NCBI RefSeq assembly: GCF_004363295.1
Contig: NZ_SNYQ01000002.1
Coordinates: forward strand, 187,409-251,408
Source of the DNA: Mesocricetibacter intestinalis
GTDB taxonomy: Bacteria; Pseudomonadota; Gammaproteobacteria; Enterobacterales; Pasteurellaceae
Length of the DNA stretch: 64,000 nt
Direction of reading: 5' to 3'
Part shown: piece after piece, positions 54,085 to 64,000 of the stretch
How positions within the stretch are numbered: the stretch's first letter is position 1
Layout: each line of letters starts with the position of its first letter
Program-made: the position numbers and the translations under genes
The notes under the pieces: model-generated
What the model was told of the DNA's origin: nothing
Databases searched by the model: none
What the model saw: the letters and a program-made list of their open reading frames with translations, nothing else

Positions 54085-55980
54085 ATGCTGAGCATTTTAG
54101 CCCAACTGAAACAACAACAATTGATCGGCGCAAGCGAATATTATTTCGCCGCACTGATTGCGGAGAAACAACGACCTCATAATTATTCCGCAGCGGTTGC
54201 CGATTTAGCGGTTCTGCTGGCGGCATTAATTACCTTTGCGCAGCAGCGCGGAAATACCTGTCTATTTTTGAACGAGGCGTTGCTGCATAATCCTTTTGAG
54301 CTTGCGGAACGGGCTGAGGGGGCTGAATATCTCGGCGCTATCCGCAGTAAAATCGAAGGGTTACCTCTTAGCCGCTGGCAGGAGGCGTTGGCAGGGCATA
54401 TAGCTTTTAGCAGCGCGCCTCGGCAGCGGATTACTCCCTTAGTGTTTCAGTTTAACGCCCTCTATTTTTACCGCAGCTGGCAGGACGAATATTTTGTTGC
54501 CCGTTACTTGAAAAGGGCGGTGAAAAATAGCCCCTTATTTACCGATAGCGCTCAGATAGAACAAGTAAAAGCCTTACTTAAGGAAGAACAAAGCTGTAAT
54601 CCGGGGCAGAAAATCGCTATTGCCGCAGCGTTGCGCCAGCAATTTTGCCTTATATCCGGCGGACCCGGTACGGGAAAAACCTTTACCGTAGCGCGTTTAT
54701 TAATCGCATTACAGAAGCTTAACGGGACAAAACTGCATATCCGGCTGGCGGCACCTACAGGTAAAGCCGCCGCCCGCTTAAGCGAAAGTATCGCCGATGC
54801 GCTGAATAAAATGTCGCTGCCGGCGCCATTGCGTCAATCGGTTCCCAATGAAGGTATGACCGTTCATCGTTTGCTCGGCGAGGGGTATCCAAGAGGCAAG
54901 GGGAATAATCCGCTGCCGGCGGACGTATTGGTGGTGGATGAGGCTTCTATGCTTGATCTGAGATTATTGGCCGAACTGTTGAAAGCGCTGAAACCCGATG
55001 CCAGACTTATTTTACTGGGGGATAAGGATCAGCTCGCTTCGGTGGAGGCGGGGGCTGTTATCGGTGAGCTAGGCGCCTTTCTGCAACAGGGGTACGGGCG
55101 TGATTTTGCCGATTATCTGAGGGATGTAACCGGTGAAGTAACGGATTATCAAGCGGCGGGAAATCCGATTCGCGATCATTTGTGCTATCTGTATGAAAGT
55201 CGTCGTTTCGGTCAACACTCAGGTATCGGCCGGCTGGCTAAAGCGGTAAACGAGATGCAGGCCGAGAGCAGCCTGAGCCTGTTTGAACATTTTACCGATA
55301 TTGAATTTATTGATGCGGAATCCGCTATCCGTGCAGCACAACAGAATAATCCGCCGGATTACGCTGCGCGTGCGGTGAGTATGGCGGTTAAGGAATATCT
55401 TGCTTACCTTAACCTGATTCGAGAATCTACGCAGTTTGACGGGCAAAGTGTCGCACGGATTTTTAATGCCTTTAAGCGAATCCGTTTTCTCACCGCTTTG
55501 CGTAGCGGCGAGTCGGGCGTGGAGTTGCTTAATCAACGCATTGCCGAGGGCCTGCGCCGTAAAGGTGCGCTGTATTTTAAACACAGCCGCGACTGGTATG
55601 TAGGGAAACCAGTGATGGTTATTCGCAATGACAGCAATGTCGGATTATTTAACGGGGATATAGGCTTGTTTTTCGCCGATAAGGTCTGGTTTGAAACGGG
55701 AGAAGGGCAGTATAAAGCCATATCTCCCAGCCGGGTTCCCGCCCATGAAACGGCATTTGTGATGACGGTACATAAATCACAGGGCTCGGAATTTGAGCAT
55801 ACTTTCTTGATTTTGCCGCCGCATAATTCGCCTTTACTGAGTAAAGAACTGGTCTATACGGCGGTAACTCGAGCCAAGTCGCAGCTGAGCGTATTCGGCA
55901 CGAAAAATGTTTGGAAAAGTGCGCTGAGAAAATCCGTACAACGACAAAGCGGATTGGGCCGGCAGCTGCAACAGGATTAG
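54085..55980 (+). CDS. recD: Exodeoxyribonuclease V alpha subunit RecD
   Basis: The 5'-3' helicase subunit of RecBCD, 631 residues. Walker A is ISGGPGTGKTFTVARLL, motif II VLVVDEASMLDLRLLAELL, followed by LILLGDKDQLASVEAGAV. The C-terminal 1B/2B region has NDSNVGLFNGDIGLFF and FVMTVHKSQGSEFEHTFLIL, then VYTAVTRAKSQLSVFG. It starts 12 bases after recB and ends eight bases from the convergent LysR gene. Confidence 0.95.
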   Translation: MLSILAQLKQQQLIGASEYYFAALIAEKQRPHNYSAAVADLAVLLAALITFAQQRGNTCLFLNEALLHNPFELAERAEGAEYLGAIRSKIEGLPLSRWQEALAGHIAFSSAPRQRITPLVFQFNALYFYRSWQDEYFVARYLKRAVKNSPLFTDSAQIEQVKALLKEEQSCNPGQKIAIAAALRQQFCLISGGPGTGKTFTVARLLIALQKLNGTKLHIRLAAPTGKAAARLSESIADALNKMSLPAPLRQSVPNEGMTVHRLLGEGYPRGKGNNPLPADVLVVDEASMLDLRLLAELLKALKPDARLILLGDKDQLASVEAGAVIGELGAFLQQGYGRDFADYLRDVTGEVTDYQAAGNPIRDHLCYLYESRRFGQHSGIGRLAKAVNEMQAESSLSLFEHFTDIEFIDAESAIRAAQQNNPPDYAARAVSMAVKEYLAYLNLIRESTQFDGQSVARIFNAFKRIRFLTALRSGESGVELLNQRIAEGLRRKGALYFKHSRDWYVGKPVMVIRNDSNVGLFNGDIGLFFADKVWFETGEGQYKAISPSRVPAHETAFVMTVHKSQGSEFEHTFLILPPHNSPLLSKELVYTAVTRAKSQLSVFGTKNVWKSALRKSVQRQSGLGRQLQQD

Positions 55981-55988
55981 GCGCCCCC

Positions 55989-56885
55989 TTATTTGTCCTG
56001 ACAAAAGTTCAGTTCGCTCAGAAAGGTGATAAAGGCTTTTACTTTCGCCGCTAAGTGGCGGCGATGGGGATAAATTACGTGCATATCCAGCTTCGGTTGC
56101 GGATAATCGGCCAATACTTCCACCAGTTCGCCGCTTTTTAGTTCTTCTTCAATGAGAAAACGCGGAGAAGTAATAATTCCCAATCCGGATTTTGCCAGGC
56201 AGGCCAATGTCATACCGTTATTGCAAATTACCTTGGACTGCATTTTCAATCTTCTGACTTTACCGCCGGGTTCGCTGAACTCCCAGTAAATCTGATTACC
56301 TATGGCTTTATACAGCAAGCAGTCGTGATGCTGTAAATCTTCCGGCGTTTGCGGTCTGCCATGTTTTTCCAAATAGTCCGGGGAGGCAACGAAATGAACC
56401 GATGAGGTTGCCAGTTTTTTTGCCACCAGGGTGCTGTCTTGCAGGGCGCCGATGCGTAGCGCCAGATCATAACCCTCCGTCATTAAATCCACCCGGCGAT
56501 CACTAAATTCCATTTCCACATGTAAATTAGGGTGCGCTTTTACGAAATTAGGCAGATTCGGCGCAATAAAGCGCAAGCCGAAATCCATCGGCACGGAAAC
56601 CGTAAGATGGCCGTGTAGGGTCGTTGAAAGGGCGCTGATGCTGGCATCCGCCTCCGCTAATTCGGTCAGAATAGGTTGGCAGCGTCGGTAATATTCCAGT
56701 CCCGCTTCGGTGGGAATTATTTTTCTTGTCGTGCGTTGCAGTAAGCGGGTTTTAAGTTGTTCCTCCAATTGGGCGACCAATTTGCTCGCCATGGCGACGG
56801 AAATATTTTCATAAGCCGCCGCCTGAGTAAAGCTCTGGGTTTCTATGACCCGGCAAAATATTGAAATTGCATTTAGTTTATCCAC
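55989..56885 (-). CDS. LysR-family transcriptional regulator
   Basis: A 298-residue LysR-type regulator. The N-terminal winged helix-turn-helix is MDKLNAISIFCRVIETQSFT, then QAAAYENISVAMASKLVAQLEEQL; the C-terminal inducer domain starts near HGHLTVSVPMDFGLRFIAPNL. The subfamily is that of enterobacterial CrgA/YafC-like regulators. It is divergent from topA, an arrangement also found in H. influenzae. Target genes and inducer are unknown. Confidence 0.92.
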   Translation of the reverse strand: MDKLNAISIFCRVIETQSFTQAAAYENISVAMASKLVAQLEEQLKTRLLQRTTRKIIPTEAGLEYYRRCQPILTELAEADASISALSTTLHGHLTVSVPMDFGLRFIAPNLPNFVKAHPNLHVEMEFSDRRVDLMTEGYDLALRIGALQDSTLVAKKLATSSVHFVASPDYLEKHGRPQTPEDLQHHDCLLYKAIGNQIYWEFSEPGGKVRRLKMQSKVICNNGMTLACLAKSGLGIITSPRFLIEEELKSGELVEVLADYPQPKLDMHVIYPHRRHLAAKVKAFITFLSELNFCQDK

Positions 56886-57151
56886 TTATTTCACCTTTCA
56901 TAAAAAAACTATTGACCAAAGAATAGGGTCTGTCGATAATTCACTAACCCTTGCGGGGGGGAATATAAATTATCAACAGCCTCGGAGTATCGGTTGAGGA
57001 TAGTTAAGAATACGGAAAATAGATAAATAATTCCTTCCGGTAGCAAAAAAGTCATATAATCAAAAATAATCATATTTCGCTGCGTAGTCATATCAAATAT
57101 TAAGATTGAACGCAAATATTTTATAAGTACAAAAGAATCAGGTAATAAAAA

Positions 57152-59758
57152 ATGACCAAATCCTTAGTTATTGTGGAATCGCCGGCAAAAGCGAAAACCA
57201 TTAATAAATATCTGGGTTCCGATTATGTAGTAAAGTCCAGTGTGGGGCATATCCGCGATTTACCCGGCGCCGGCATATCCGCCGGTGAAAAAGCCAAGCC
57301 GGTATCCACCAAGGGATTAAGTGCGGAAGAAAAGGAAAAAGTAAAAAAAGAAAAAGAGCGTAATGCCTTGGTAAAACGGATGGGGATCGATCCTTATCAT
57401 GACTGGAAAGCCAATTATCAAATTTTGCCGGGAAAGGAAAAGGTGGTTTCCGAGCTGAAGTCCTTGGCGAAAAAAGCGGATCATATTTATCTGGCTACCG
57501 ATTTGGACCGTGAAGGAGAAGCCATTGCCTGGCATTTGCGCGAAGTTATCGGTGGCGATGACAGTCGTTTCAGCCGGGTGGTATTTAATGAAATCACTAA
57601 AAATGCGATTAAGCAGGCCTTTGAGAAGCCGGAACAGCTGAATTTGGATCGGGTTAATGCGCAGCAAACCCGAAGATTTCTGGATCGCGTGGTTGGTTTT
57701 ATGGTTTCTCCCCTGTTGTGGAAAAAAGTAGCGCGCGGTTTATCTGCCGGACGGGTACAATCCGTTGCGGTGAAGCTACTGGTGGAGCGCGAACATGAAA
57801 TTAAAGCTTTCCAACCGCAGGAATACTGGGAAGTGGCGGTGGTCGCCGATGCGAATAAGCAATCGGTACAGTTGGATATCAGCGAATATCAGGGGAAAAA
57901 ATTCGAGCCTAAAACCGCACAACAAGCACAAACTGCGGTGGATTTTTTGGAGAAGGCCGATTATATGGTATCGGAGCTGGAAACCCGTCCTACGGGTTCG
58001 AAGCCGAGAGCGCCCTTTATCACCTCGACCTTACAGCAAACGGCGAGTACCCGTTTAGGATTCAGCGTGAAAAAAACCATGATGCTGGCGCAGCGTTTGT
58101 ATGAAGCGGGCTATATTACTTATATGCGTACCGATTCTACCAATTTGAGCCAAGACGCTTTATCTATGGCGCGCCGCTATATCGGCGAACATTACGGGGA
58201 AAATTACTTGCCGCCGAAGCCGAATTTTTATTCCAGTAAGGAAAACGCCCAGGAAGCGCACGAAGCCATTCGCCCGTCCGATGTTTATATCGGCGCGGAA
58301 AGTTTAAGCGCTATGGAAAAAGACGCCGTACGTTTGTACGATCTAATCTGGCGTCAGTTCGTCGCCTGTCAGATGCCGGCGGCGCAATATGACAGTACCA
58401 CCTTAACGGTTAGCGCAGGCGATTATCGCCTCAAAGCCAAAGGACGTATTCTACGCTTCGACGGTTGGACGAAAGTGCTGCCGCAAATGGGTAAATCGGC
58501 GGAAGATCAGGAATTACCGGCGCTGCGTGTGGGAGAGATGTTGAAATTAAAAGATATACGTCCGCTTCAGCATTTCACCAAGCCGCCGGCACGTTTTACC
58601 GAGGCAGCCTTGGTTAAAGAACTGGAAAAACGCGGTATCGGTCGCCCTTCAACCTATGCGGCGATTATTTCCACCATTCAGGAACGAGGTTACGCTAAAA
58701 TTGAAAACCGCCGTTTTTATGCGGAAAAAATGGGGGAAATCGTTACCGATCGTCTGAATCAGTCCTTTGCTAATTTAATGAATTATGATTTTACCGCCGG
58801 AATGGAAGATCGTTTGGATCAGATTGCCAGCGGCAATAAGAACTGGAAGAGCGAATTAAATCAGTTTTTTAAGGACTTCTCCGCCCAGCTGGGACGTGCC
58901 GAATTAGATGAAATCGAAGGCGGTATGAAGCCGAACAGTTTGGTTCTGACCGATATAGACTGCCCGACTTGCGCTAGAAAAATGGCGATTCGAACCGCCA
59001 GTACCGGGGTCTTCCTCGGTTGTTCCGGTTATGCGCTGGCACCGAAAGAGCGCTGTAAAACCACGATAAATTTAATTCCCGAAGCGGAATTGCTGAATGT
59101 ATTGGACAGCGAATCGGAAACTAAGGCGTTAATGGAGCGTAAACGCTGTCCGATTTGCGGTACCGCCATGGACAGCTATGTGATAGATGCTCAGCGTAAA
59201 CTGCATATTTGCGGTAATAACCCGAATTGCGACGGCTATTTGGTGGAGCAGGGCAGCTTTAAAATTAAAGGTTACGAAGGGCCCGTTGTCGAATGTGATA
59301 AATGCGGTGCGGATATGCACTTAAAATCGGGGCGTTTCGGTAAATATATGGCCTGTACCCAATGCGACAATACACGCAAGATTCTGAAAAACGGTGAAGT
59401 TGCGCCGCCGAAAGAAGAACCGACCCATTTCCCTGAATTGAAATGTGAAAAATCCGATGCTTATTTTGTTCTGCGCGACGGTGCTAGCGGCGTGTTTATG
59501 TCCGCCCATAATTTCCCTAAATCCCGTGAGACCCGGGCGCCTAAAGTGGCGGAGTTGGCCCGTTTCCGCGAGCGATTACCGGAAAAACTGAAATATCTGG
59601 CCGATGCGCCGCAACAGGATCCTGAGGGTAACGAGGCGATTGTACGTTTCAGCCGCAAGGAAAAACGCCAATATGTTACCTCAGAGAAAAACGGTAAGGC
59701 GACCAAATGGATTGTGGATTTTAACGACGGAAAGTGGCAGGAAAGAAGCAAAAAATAA
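57152..59758 (+). CDS. topA: DNA topoisomerase I TopA
   Basis: The 868-residue type IA topoisomerase that relaxes negative supercoils. The TOPRIM domain opens with [19 protein letters not shown] and includes [17 protein letters not shown]. The catalytic tyrosine is Tyr324 in [13 protein letters not shown]. The C-terminal part has zinc-ribbon motifs ([24 protein letters not shown] with CTQC) and a basic end (KWQERSKK). Length is close to that of E. coli (865). It is preceded by CAGGTAATAAAA and followed by a strong terminator. Confidence 0.97.
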   Translation: MTKSLVIVESPAKAKTINKYLGSDYVVKSSVGHIRDLPGAGISAGEKAKPVSTKGLSAEEKEKVKKEKERNALVKRMGIDPYHDWKANYQILPGKEKVVSELKSLAKKADHIYLATDLDREGEAIAWHLREVIGGDDSRFSRVVFNEITKNAIKQAFEKPEQLNLDRVNAQQTRRFLDRVVGFMVSPLLWKKVARGLSAGRVQSVAVKLLVEREHEIKAFQPQEYWEVAVVADANKQSVQLDISEYQGKKFEPKTAQQAQTAVDFLEKADYMVSELETRPTGSKPRAPFITSTLQQTASTRLGFSVKKTMMLAQRLYEAGYITYMRTDSTNLSQDALSMARRYIGEHYGENYLPPKPNFYSSKENAQEAHEAIRPSDVYIGAESLSAMEKDAVRLYDLIWRQFVACQMPAAQYDSTTLTVSAGDYRLKAKGRILRFDGWTKVLPQMGKSAEDQELPALRVGEMLKLKDIRPLQHFTKPPARFTEAALVKELEKRGIGRPSTYAAIISTIQERGYAKIENRRFYAEKMGEIVTDRLNQSFANLMNYDFTAGMEDRLDQIASGNKNWKSELNQFFKDFSAQLGRAELDEIEGGMKPNSLVLTDIDCPTCARKMAIRTASTGVFLGCSGYALAPKERCKTTINLIPEAELLNVLDSESETKALMERKRCPICGTAMDSYVIDAQRKLHICGNNPNCDGYLVEQGSFKIKGYEGPVVECDKCGADMHLKSGRFGKYMACTQCDNTRKILKNGEVAPPKEEPTHFPELKCEKSDAYFVLRDGASGVFMSAHNFPKSRETRAPKVAELARFRERLPEKLKYLADAPQQDPEGNEAIVRFSRKEKRQYVTSEKNGKATKWIVDFNDGKWQERSKK

Positions 59759-59787
59759 TTTTCCGCCCTTTTAGCGCCGATTAAGTT

Positions 59788-59829
59788 TAAATGCGAACCT
59801 TGCCTATTTTTGGCGGTTCGCATTTTTTT
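59788..59829 (+). terminator. Rho-independent terminator after topA
   Basis: AATGCGAACC at 59790-59799 pairs with GGTTCGCATT at 59815-59824, running into seven T. Confidence 0.92.
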
Positions 59830-59998
59830 ATTGCCGCGGGAAAATATTTTGTGATCTCCGTTTGATTTTGAAAGATTAACGGTTGCGAAAAGCGGGAATT
59901 TCTTAGATATTAACCTGTATCGGGCAATAAGGCGGAAAGTCTTATTAAAAGTTGTTATGTCGTCTTGTAAAGACTAAAGCCACATAGGGGTAACATAT

Positions 59999-60208
59999 AT
60001 GGAAGTCGGTGTTGTAAAATGGTTTAACAATGCGAAAGGGTTCGGTTTTATAAATGCCGAAGGCAGTGATGCGGATATTTTTGCGCATTACTCTGTGATT
60101 GAAATGGACGGCTACCGTTCGCTGAAAGCCGGCCAGAAAGTTAATTTTGAAGCGGTTCACGGCGATAAAGGTTCGCACGCAACGAAAATTATCCCTATTA
60201 TCGAGTAA
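59999..60208 (+). CDS. cspD: Cold-shock-domain protein CspD
   Basis: A 69-residue single cold-shock domain. RNP1 is seen as KGFGFI and RNP2 as DIFAHYS; VKWFNNAKGFGFI and YRSLKAGQKVNFE are closer to CspD than to CspA-type proteins. CspD binds single-stranded nucleic acid and in E. coli inhibits replication in stationary phase. ATG 59999 follows TAGGGGTAA. It is monocistronic between two terminators. Confidence 0.9.
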   Translation: MEVGVVKWFNNAKGFGFINAEGSDADIFAHYSVIEMDGYRSLKAGQKVNFEAVHGDKGSHATKIIPIIE

Positions 60209-60252
60209 TTTCCGCACCTTATTTTCCCAGTTTTTCATGTCATCTTATATAA

Positions 60253-60282
60253 GCAAAGGCAGGAGCAATCCTGCCTTTTTTG
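60253..60282 (+). terminator. Rho-independent terminator after cspD
   Basis: AAAGGCAGGA, loop GCAA, TCCTGCCTTT followed by a T run. Confidence 0.92.
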
Positions 60283-60557
60283 CTTTTTTATTCTATTTTA
60301 CTTTTTTATTCTATTCGCTATGTCGGTAGGTAAATTCCGACTTCAGGTTAGCATGCTCTTTATATTTCGTTTTGGTTGTATGCTTCGAGCTAAAAGAGCG
60401 GTGGTTTTTGGGCGGATTTTTTAATGAGCCAATAAATGCACAATAAAAATAAACAAGTTCGCAATATTTTGTATTTTTATTAAGTAACTGAAGAAAGAAG
60501 ATTATCCGCAGCGGTATAAATTGCCGGGAGAAATATTATAAGGAATGCTAGAAATAC
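60283..60557. other. Intergenic DNA between cspD and the efflux lipoprotein
   Basis: No gene. It contains one near-uptake sequence AAGAGCGGT at 60394, followed by GGTTTTTG. The remainder is AT-rich and featureless. Confidence 0.6.
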
Positions 60558-60584
60558 TAAGGGGCGCATAAAGAGCGCCCCTTA
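60558..60584 (-). terminator. Hairpin downstream of the efflux lipoprotein gene
   Basis: TAAGGGGCGC pairs with GCGCCCCTTA across a 7-base loop, 20 bases after the minus-strand stop codon. The following T run is weak. Confidence 0.6.
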
Positions 60585-60603
60585 AAATTAGATTATTATA
60601 GGC

Positions 60604-61986
60604 TTATTGTTGTGAAGGTTTCGGCGAATAATAGCCTGCCATTGAGCTGTATATGGCATTTTCGGACTGAATCAGGCTATATTTGGCGTTCAGTATGGAA
60701 ATTTGTGAGGCTTTCTCCGTATTCGCCGCATTCAGCCATTCACGCAATTCGGAAACGCCGGCATTATAGCGGTTGCGATAATACTGGGTGATACGCTTGT
60801 CGTATTCATATTTTTGTTGCAGATTGGCAAAGTTTTGTTTTACCTGAGTATAGCTGAAGTAATTGGTATCAATATCATTCAATGCGCTGGTAATACTTTG
60901 CTCGAAGTTTAATTTCGCCGTTTCATAGGCGGCTTCGGAAATTTTTACGTTCCATTTAACATGATTCCAGTCCAGAAACGGTAAGGAAATTCCCAGGGTT
61001 CCGCTGGCCAGAGGCACATTAAAGGCGTTATTCACCTTAGTACCTTCGGAAGATAAACCGGCGCCCAGGCTAATTGTCGGGAACCAGCTTTTCTGCATTG
61101 CTTTAGCGTCTTTAAAGGCGCTGTTAAGACGATATTGATAGCCCTTAACATCCGGACGGTTAGCAATGGTGGAGAAAGGCACATTTAGATTCACTTCCGT
61201 GTTTTTCACATTCAGAATATGCGGATAGTTAATATTCAGAGCTTCGTTCGGTTTTAGGTTAAGCAGATTGCGTAGGGTTTGTTCCGCCGTTTTCCGCTCG
61301 GTTTGATAGCTAATCAGCGTATTCCGGGCGGAGAGTACGGATTGTTGAGCCTGATCGGTACTGGCCCGATCGGCAATTCCCTGGCTAAGGCGGTTCTGCA
61401 TAATATTGTTGATCTGGCTATAGTAATTCACGCTGTCTTGAGCGGCAGTAATCGCATCGTTCAAATAGGCGATCTGATAATAGGTGGTAACCACGGAATT
61501 AATTAAAGACAGACGGGTCGATTCCATATCCTGTTGGGTGGCCGCATAGGTCCATTCGCCGGCGGAAGCCGCATCGGCAAGACGACGCCATAAATCCAGG
61601 GTATAGCTTACGCTGAGCGAACCGCCGTGAGAAATGCTGGAATTGCCGCCTTCTCTAATGTTTTTAGTTGCGGAAGAAGAAGTGGATCCGCTGAAAGAAG
61701 GGACTAAATCGGCGCCCAATAAATTTGCTTTATAGAGTGCGGAGTTTACCGAAATGGCGGCTTTGGCTAAATCCTTGTTGTTTAGCAATGCCTGTTCCAC
61801 GACTTTATTCAATTGCGAATCCTGATACAGCGTCCACCAATCCTCTTTAATATTGTATTGTGCGGTGATTTCTTCATATTGCTTGAAATCCTGCTGAGCA
61901 GTGCGATAGGAATCGTTAATATTGGCACAGCCGACCAATGCGGTGGAAAGAATGACGCTAAGCGCTAATTTATTAAATTTAAACAT
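60604..61986 (-). CDS. TolC-family outer-membrane efflux lipoprotein (NodT type)
   Basis: A 460-residue outer-membrane factor. Signal peptide with lipobox ALVGC (lipidated Cys20), then WWTLYQDSQLNKVVEQALLN, typical of NodT lipoproteins. Two OEP repeats are visible, with SYTLDLWRRLADAASAGEWT in the first and GISLPFLDWNHVKWNVKISE in the second, plus NRPDVKGYQYRLNSAF. It forms the trimeric exit duct of a tripartite pump. It lies 150 bases downstream of macB on the same strand, so it is very likely the duct for MacAB. Confidence 0.93.
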   Translation of the reverse strand: MFKFNKLALSVILSTALVGCANINDSYRTAQQDFKQYEEITAQYNIKEDWWTLYQDSQLNKVVEQALLNNKDLAKAAISVNSALYKANLLGADLVPSFSGSTSSSATKNIREGGNSSISHGGSLSVSYTLDLWRRLADAASAGEWTYAATQQDMESTRLSLINSVVTTYYQIAYLNDAITAAQDSVNYYSQINNIMQNRLSQGIADRASTDQAQQSVLSARNTLISYQTERKTAEQTLRNLLNLKPNEALNINYPHILNVKNTEVNLNVPFSTIANRPDVKGYQYRLNSAFKDAKAMQKSWFPTISLGAGLSSEGTKVNNAFNVPLASGTLGISLPFLDWNHVKWNVKISEAAYETAKLNFEQSITSALNDIDTNYFSYTQVKQNFANLQQKYEYDKRITQYYRNRYNAGVSELREWLNAANTEKASQISILNAKYSLIQSENAIYSSMAGYYSPKPSQQ

Positions 61987-62042
61987 TATTTTTCCTTTTA
62001 ACTATGAAAACCCGCCGATAAAATGCAAGAGCTGCAAATGCC

Positions 62043-62051
62043 AAGTGCGGT
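62043..62051 (+). other. DNA uptake signal core between macB and the efflux lipoprotein
   Basis: AAGTGCGGT in the 150-base gap between the two efflux genes. Confidence 0.8.
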
Positions 62052-62136
62052 CGTTTCGAACGTACTTTTGTTGTATTGCGCAGTATAACAATTTTATCAA
62101 AACGGATAAATTTAAATTAGGTTTCCCCAATAAACT

Positions 62137-64000
62137 TTACTCTCTGGCCAATGCCGTAATCGGATTTAGAGCGGCGGCGTTTTTCGCCGGCATATAACCG
62201 AAAATCACCCCGATAAGGGTAGAGCAGAGTACGGCGGCGACAATGGAAAATGTTGAAAAAACCATGGTAAAGTCGGTTATCAACAGATTGAATATCGTCC
62301 CTAAAACCACTGAAAGTAAAATACCGGTAACACCGCCGATCAGACAGATTAAAACCGCTTCAATCAGAAACTGTTGCAAAATATTGGACTGTCTGGCGCC
62401 GATGGCCATACGGATGCCGATTTCCTTGGTTCGTTCGGTAACGGATACCAGCATTATATTCATTACGCCGATGCCGCCAACCACAAGGGATATCAGAGCA
62501 ATGGAAGAAATCAATAATTTCATGGTATTGGTGGTACTCTCGATGGTTTGTTTAATGGTATCCGTATTCATTACGAAAAAATCTTTTTTCCCGTGGCGAA
62601 TGCGGAGCAAATTGGTCAGATCCTTTTCCGCTACGCCGGAGTTGACCGAATCCGCAATTTTAACCGTAATCGAATCGATTTTCTGTTCGCCGGAAATTTT
62701 ATTCATGGCCGTGGTATAGGGAATATAAATGTTCAGGCTGGTGCTGCTCATTCCCATATTGCTTTGCATTTTCGCCACGCCGATAACCCGCAGGGGCTTT
62801 TTATTCATCATCAGAACTTTGCCCAGGGCGTCTTGGTTTTTAAACACCTGCGCCAGAGTGTTTTCATCAATAACAGCTACCTGTTCGCTATGTTTAACCT
62901 CTTGGAGATTAAACAATCTCCCCTGGAGCAAAATCATACCTTTCACATTAAAATATTGTTCTCCGACGCCTTTCACCGCGGCGGTAAAACTTTGATTGGC
63001 ATAGGTTAGCGTACCGCTGACCGAACTGTTCGGGGTTGAGCTTTCGATATAGCTTTGCCGCCCTAAAATATCCGCATCTTTGACGGTTAAATTGCGGTTT
63101 TTTTCCGCCCGCCGATCGCCGAATCCGGTACCGTTATAAATATCCATGGTATTGGTACCCATGGCATTAATATTGGACAGAATTTTCTGTTGCGAACCGT
63201 TTCCCAAGGCCACCACGGAAATCACCGAGGTAATACCGATAATAATCCCAAGCATGGTTAGCAGAGAGCGTAACTTATGCGCCACAATGGCATTAACGGA
63301 CATTTTAAAGGATTCGATAAACTGATCCCGATAAAAGCTGAAAGGGCTTTTATTTACCTGCGGATTTTCCCTTTTGGAGGAAATGGCATGGGATTTGCGC
63401 TGATCCTCGATAATTTTTCCGTCCCGGATTTCAATAATCCGATTGGCGAAGGCGGCAATATTTTTATCATGGGTAACCAAAATAACCGTATGACCCTCCC
63501 GGTGCAGTTGACGGATAATATTCATTACGGTTTCGCCGCTTTTACTGTCCAGGGCGCCGGTCGGTTCGTCCGCCAGAATAATATCACCGCCGTTCATTAA
63601 GGCGCGGGCGATACTAACCCGCTGCTGCTGACCGCCGGAAAGTTGACTGGGTTTATTCTGCAAACGATCGCCCAGCCCTAATTTTTCCAACAGGGCGGCG
63701 GCACGCTGCAGACGGGATTTCTGATCCAGCCCGGCGTAAATCGCCGGCAGAGCCACATTTTCCAAGGCGCTGAGGGTCGAAAGCAAATTATAGCGCTGGA
63801 AGATAAAACCGAATTTTTTCTGACGTAAATCTGACAGTTCATCATTGTTTAAACCGCTGACTTCGGTCGTACCGATTTTATAGGTGCCGAGGCTCGGCGT
63901 ATCCAGGCAGCCGATAATATTCATCAGCGTGGATTTGCCCGAACCGGACTGACCGATAATCGCAATAAAATCGCCTTTCTCGATTTCAAGGTTGATATCT
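62137..64000 (-). CDS. macB: Macrolide-export ABC transporter MacB, 5' end outside window
   Basis: The visible 620 residues lack only the N-terminus, which lies beyond the right edge. ATPase motifs: Walker [10 protein letters not shown] (reading in from the edge), FQRYNLL, signature [15 protein letters not shown], Walker [12 protein letters not shown] and VTHD. A first transmembrane helix precedes [19 protein letters not shown], then a large periplasmic MacB_PCD domain, and a C-terminal FtsX domain with [20 protein letters not shown] and the following IGAR. MacB works with MacA and a TolC-type duct to expel macrolides, haem precursors or toxins. macA is expected just outside the window. Confidence 0.94.
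   Translation of the reverse strand, partial: DINLEIEKGDFIAIIGQSGSGKSTLMNIIGCLDTPSLGTYKIGTTEVSGLNNDELSDLRQKKFGFIFQRYNLLSTLSALENVALPAIYAGLDQKSRLQRAAALLEKLGLGDRLQNKPSQLSGGQQQRVSIARALMNGGDIILADEPTGALDSKSGETVMNIIRQLHREGHTVILVTHDKNIAAFANRIIEIRDGKIIEDQRKSHAISSKRENPQVNKSPFSFYRDQFIESFKMSVNAIVAHKLRSLLTMLGIIIGITSVISVVALGNGSQQKILSNINAMGTNTMDIYNGTGFGDRRAEKNRNLTVKDADILGRQSYIESSTPNSSVSGTLTYANQSFTAAVKGVGEQYFNVKGMILLQGRLFNLQEVKHSEQVAVIDENTLAQVFKNQDALGKVLMMNKKPLRVIGVAKMQSNMGMSSTSLNIYIPYTTAMNKISGEQKIDSITVKIADSVNSGVAEKDLTNLLRIRHGKKDFFVMNTDTIKQTIESTTNTMKLLISSIALISLVVGGIGVMNIMLVSVTERTKEIGIRMAIGARQSNILQQFLIEAVLICLIGGVTGILLSVVLGTIFNLLITDFTMVFSTFSIVAAVLCSTLIGVIFGYMPAKNAAALNPITALARE

Noticed and set aside
50386-55980. 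Absence of recC beside recB-recD as a possible gene loss
   Set aside because: In H. influenzae recC also lies apart from recB-recD, so the layout is ordinary for the family.

Overview
The window looks like chromosomal DNA from a member of the Pasteurellaceae. The Haemophilus-type DNA uptake core AAGTGCGGT occurs on both strands (for example 44624-44632, 44671-44679, 62043-62051). Housekeeping proteins (RecB, RecD, TopA, CspD, CysJI) are of gammaproteobacterial type, and a LysR gene sits divergently beside topA as in Haemophilus influenzae. The species cannot be named from the sequence alone.

Layout. (1) 1-2401: an AT-rich left end with the 3' part of a leucine-rich-repeat gene, then a decayed AAA/DUF4143-type ATPase pseudogene. 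(2) 2402-3790: an SLC13/DASS anion transporter. (3) 4188-35899: a large surface-protein island. It holds a 2345-residue trimeric autotransporter (minus strand), a two-partner secretion pair (TpsB plus a 2578-residue CdiA/FHA-like TpsA), an AT-rich array of about a dozen small lipoprotein genes and fragments, two paralogous 230-residue lipoproteins, a second trimeric autotransporter with a roughly 1500-residue Ser/Ala heptad stalk, and a DUF2827 glycosyltransferase-like gene. (4) 35975-48308: an assimilatory sulfate reduction locus, with cysTWA on the minus strand divergent from a sulfate-binding protein gene, cysG, cysH, cysD, cysN, cysJ and cysI. (5) 48566-64000: ordinary chromosome with an NCS2 purine permease, a DsrE-family protein, recB-recD, a LysR regulator, topA, cspD, a TolC-family lipoprotein and the 3' part of macB.

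The most interesting part is 20400-26009. The C-terminus of the TpsA protein reads like an alpha/beta-hydrolase: an AHSLG nucleophile elbow at Ser2446, Asp2506 and His2535. Two bases after its stop codon begins the first of a tandem series of small four-cysteine lipoproteins. I infer a contact-dependent toxin that may attack lipids or another envelope ester, protected by periplasmic lipoprotein immunity proteins amplified in about 858-bp units. Two members of the array are hybrids that join the lipoprotein signal to the last 39 residues of the toxin. None of this was tested by search.

The sulfur locus encodes sulfate uptake (CysTWA plus binding protein), activation (CysDN), reduction to sulfite (CysH) and to sulfide (CysJI), and siroheme synthesis (CysG). 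CysH carries the two cysteine pairs typical of [4Fe-4S] APS reductases and no cysC (APS kinase) is present, so sulfate probably goes through APS directly. All three giant surface proteins begin with an extended signal peptide region, and the DUF2827 gene directly after the Ser/Ala-rich adhesin is a candidate modifying enzyme.
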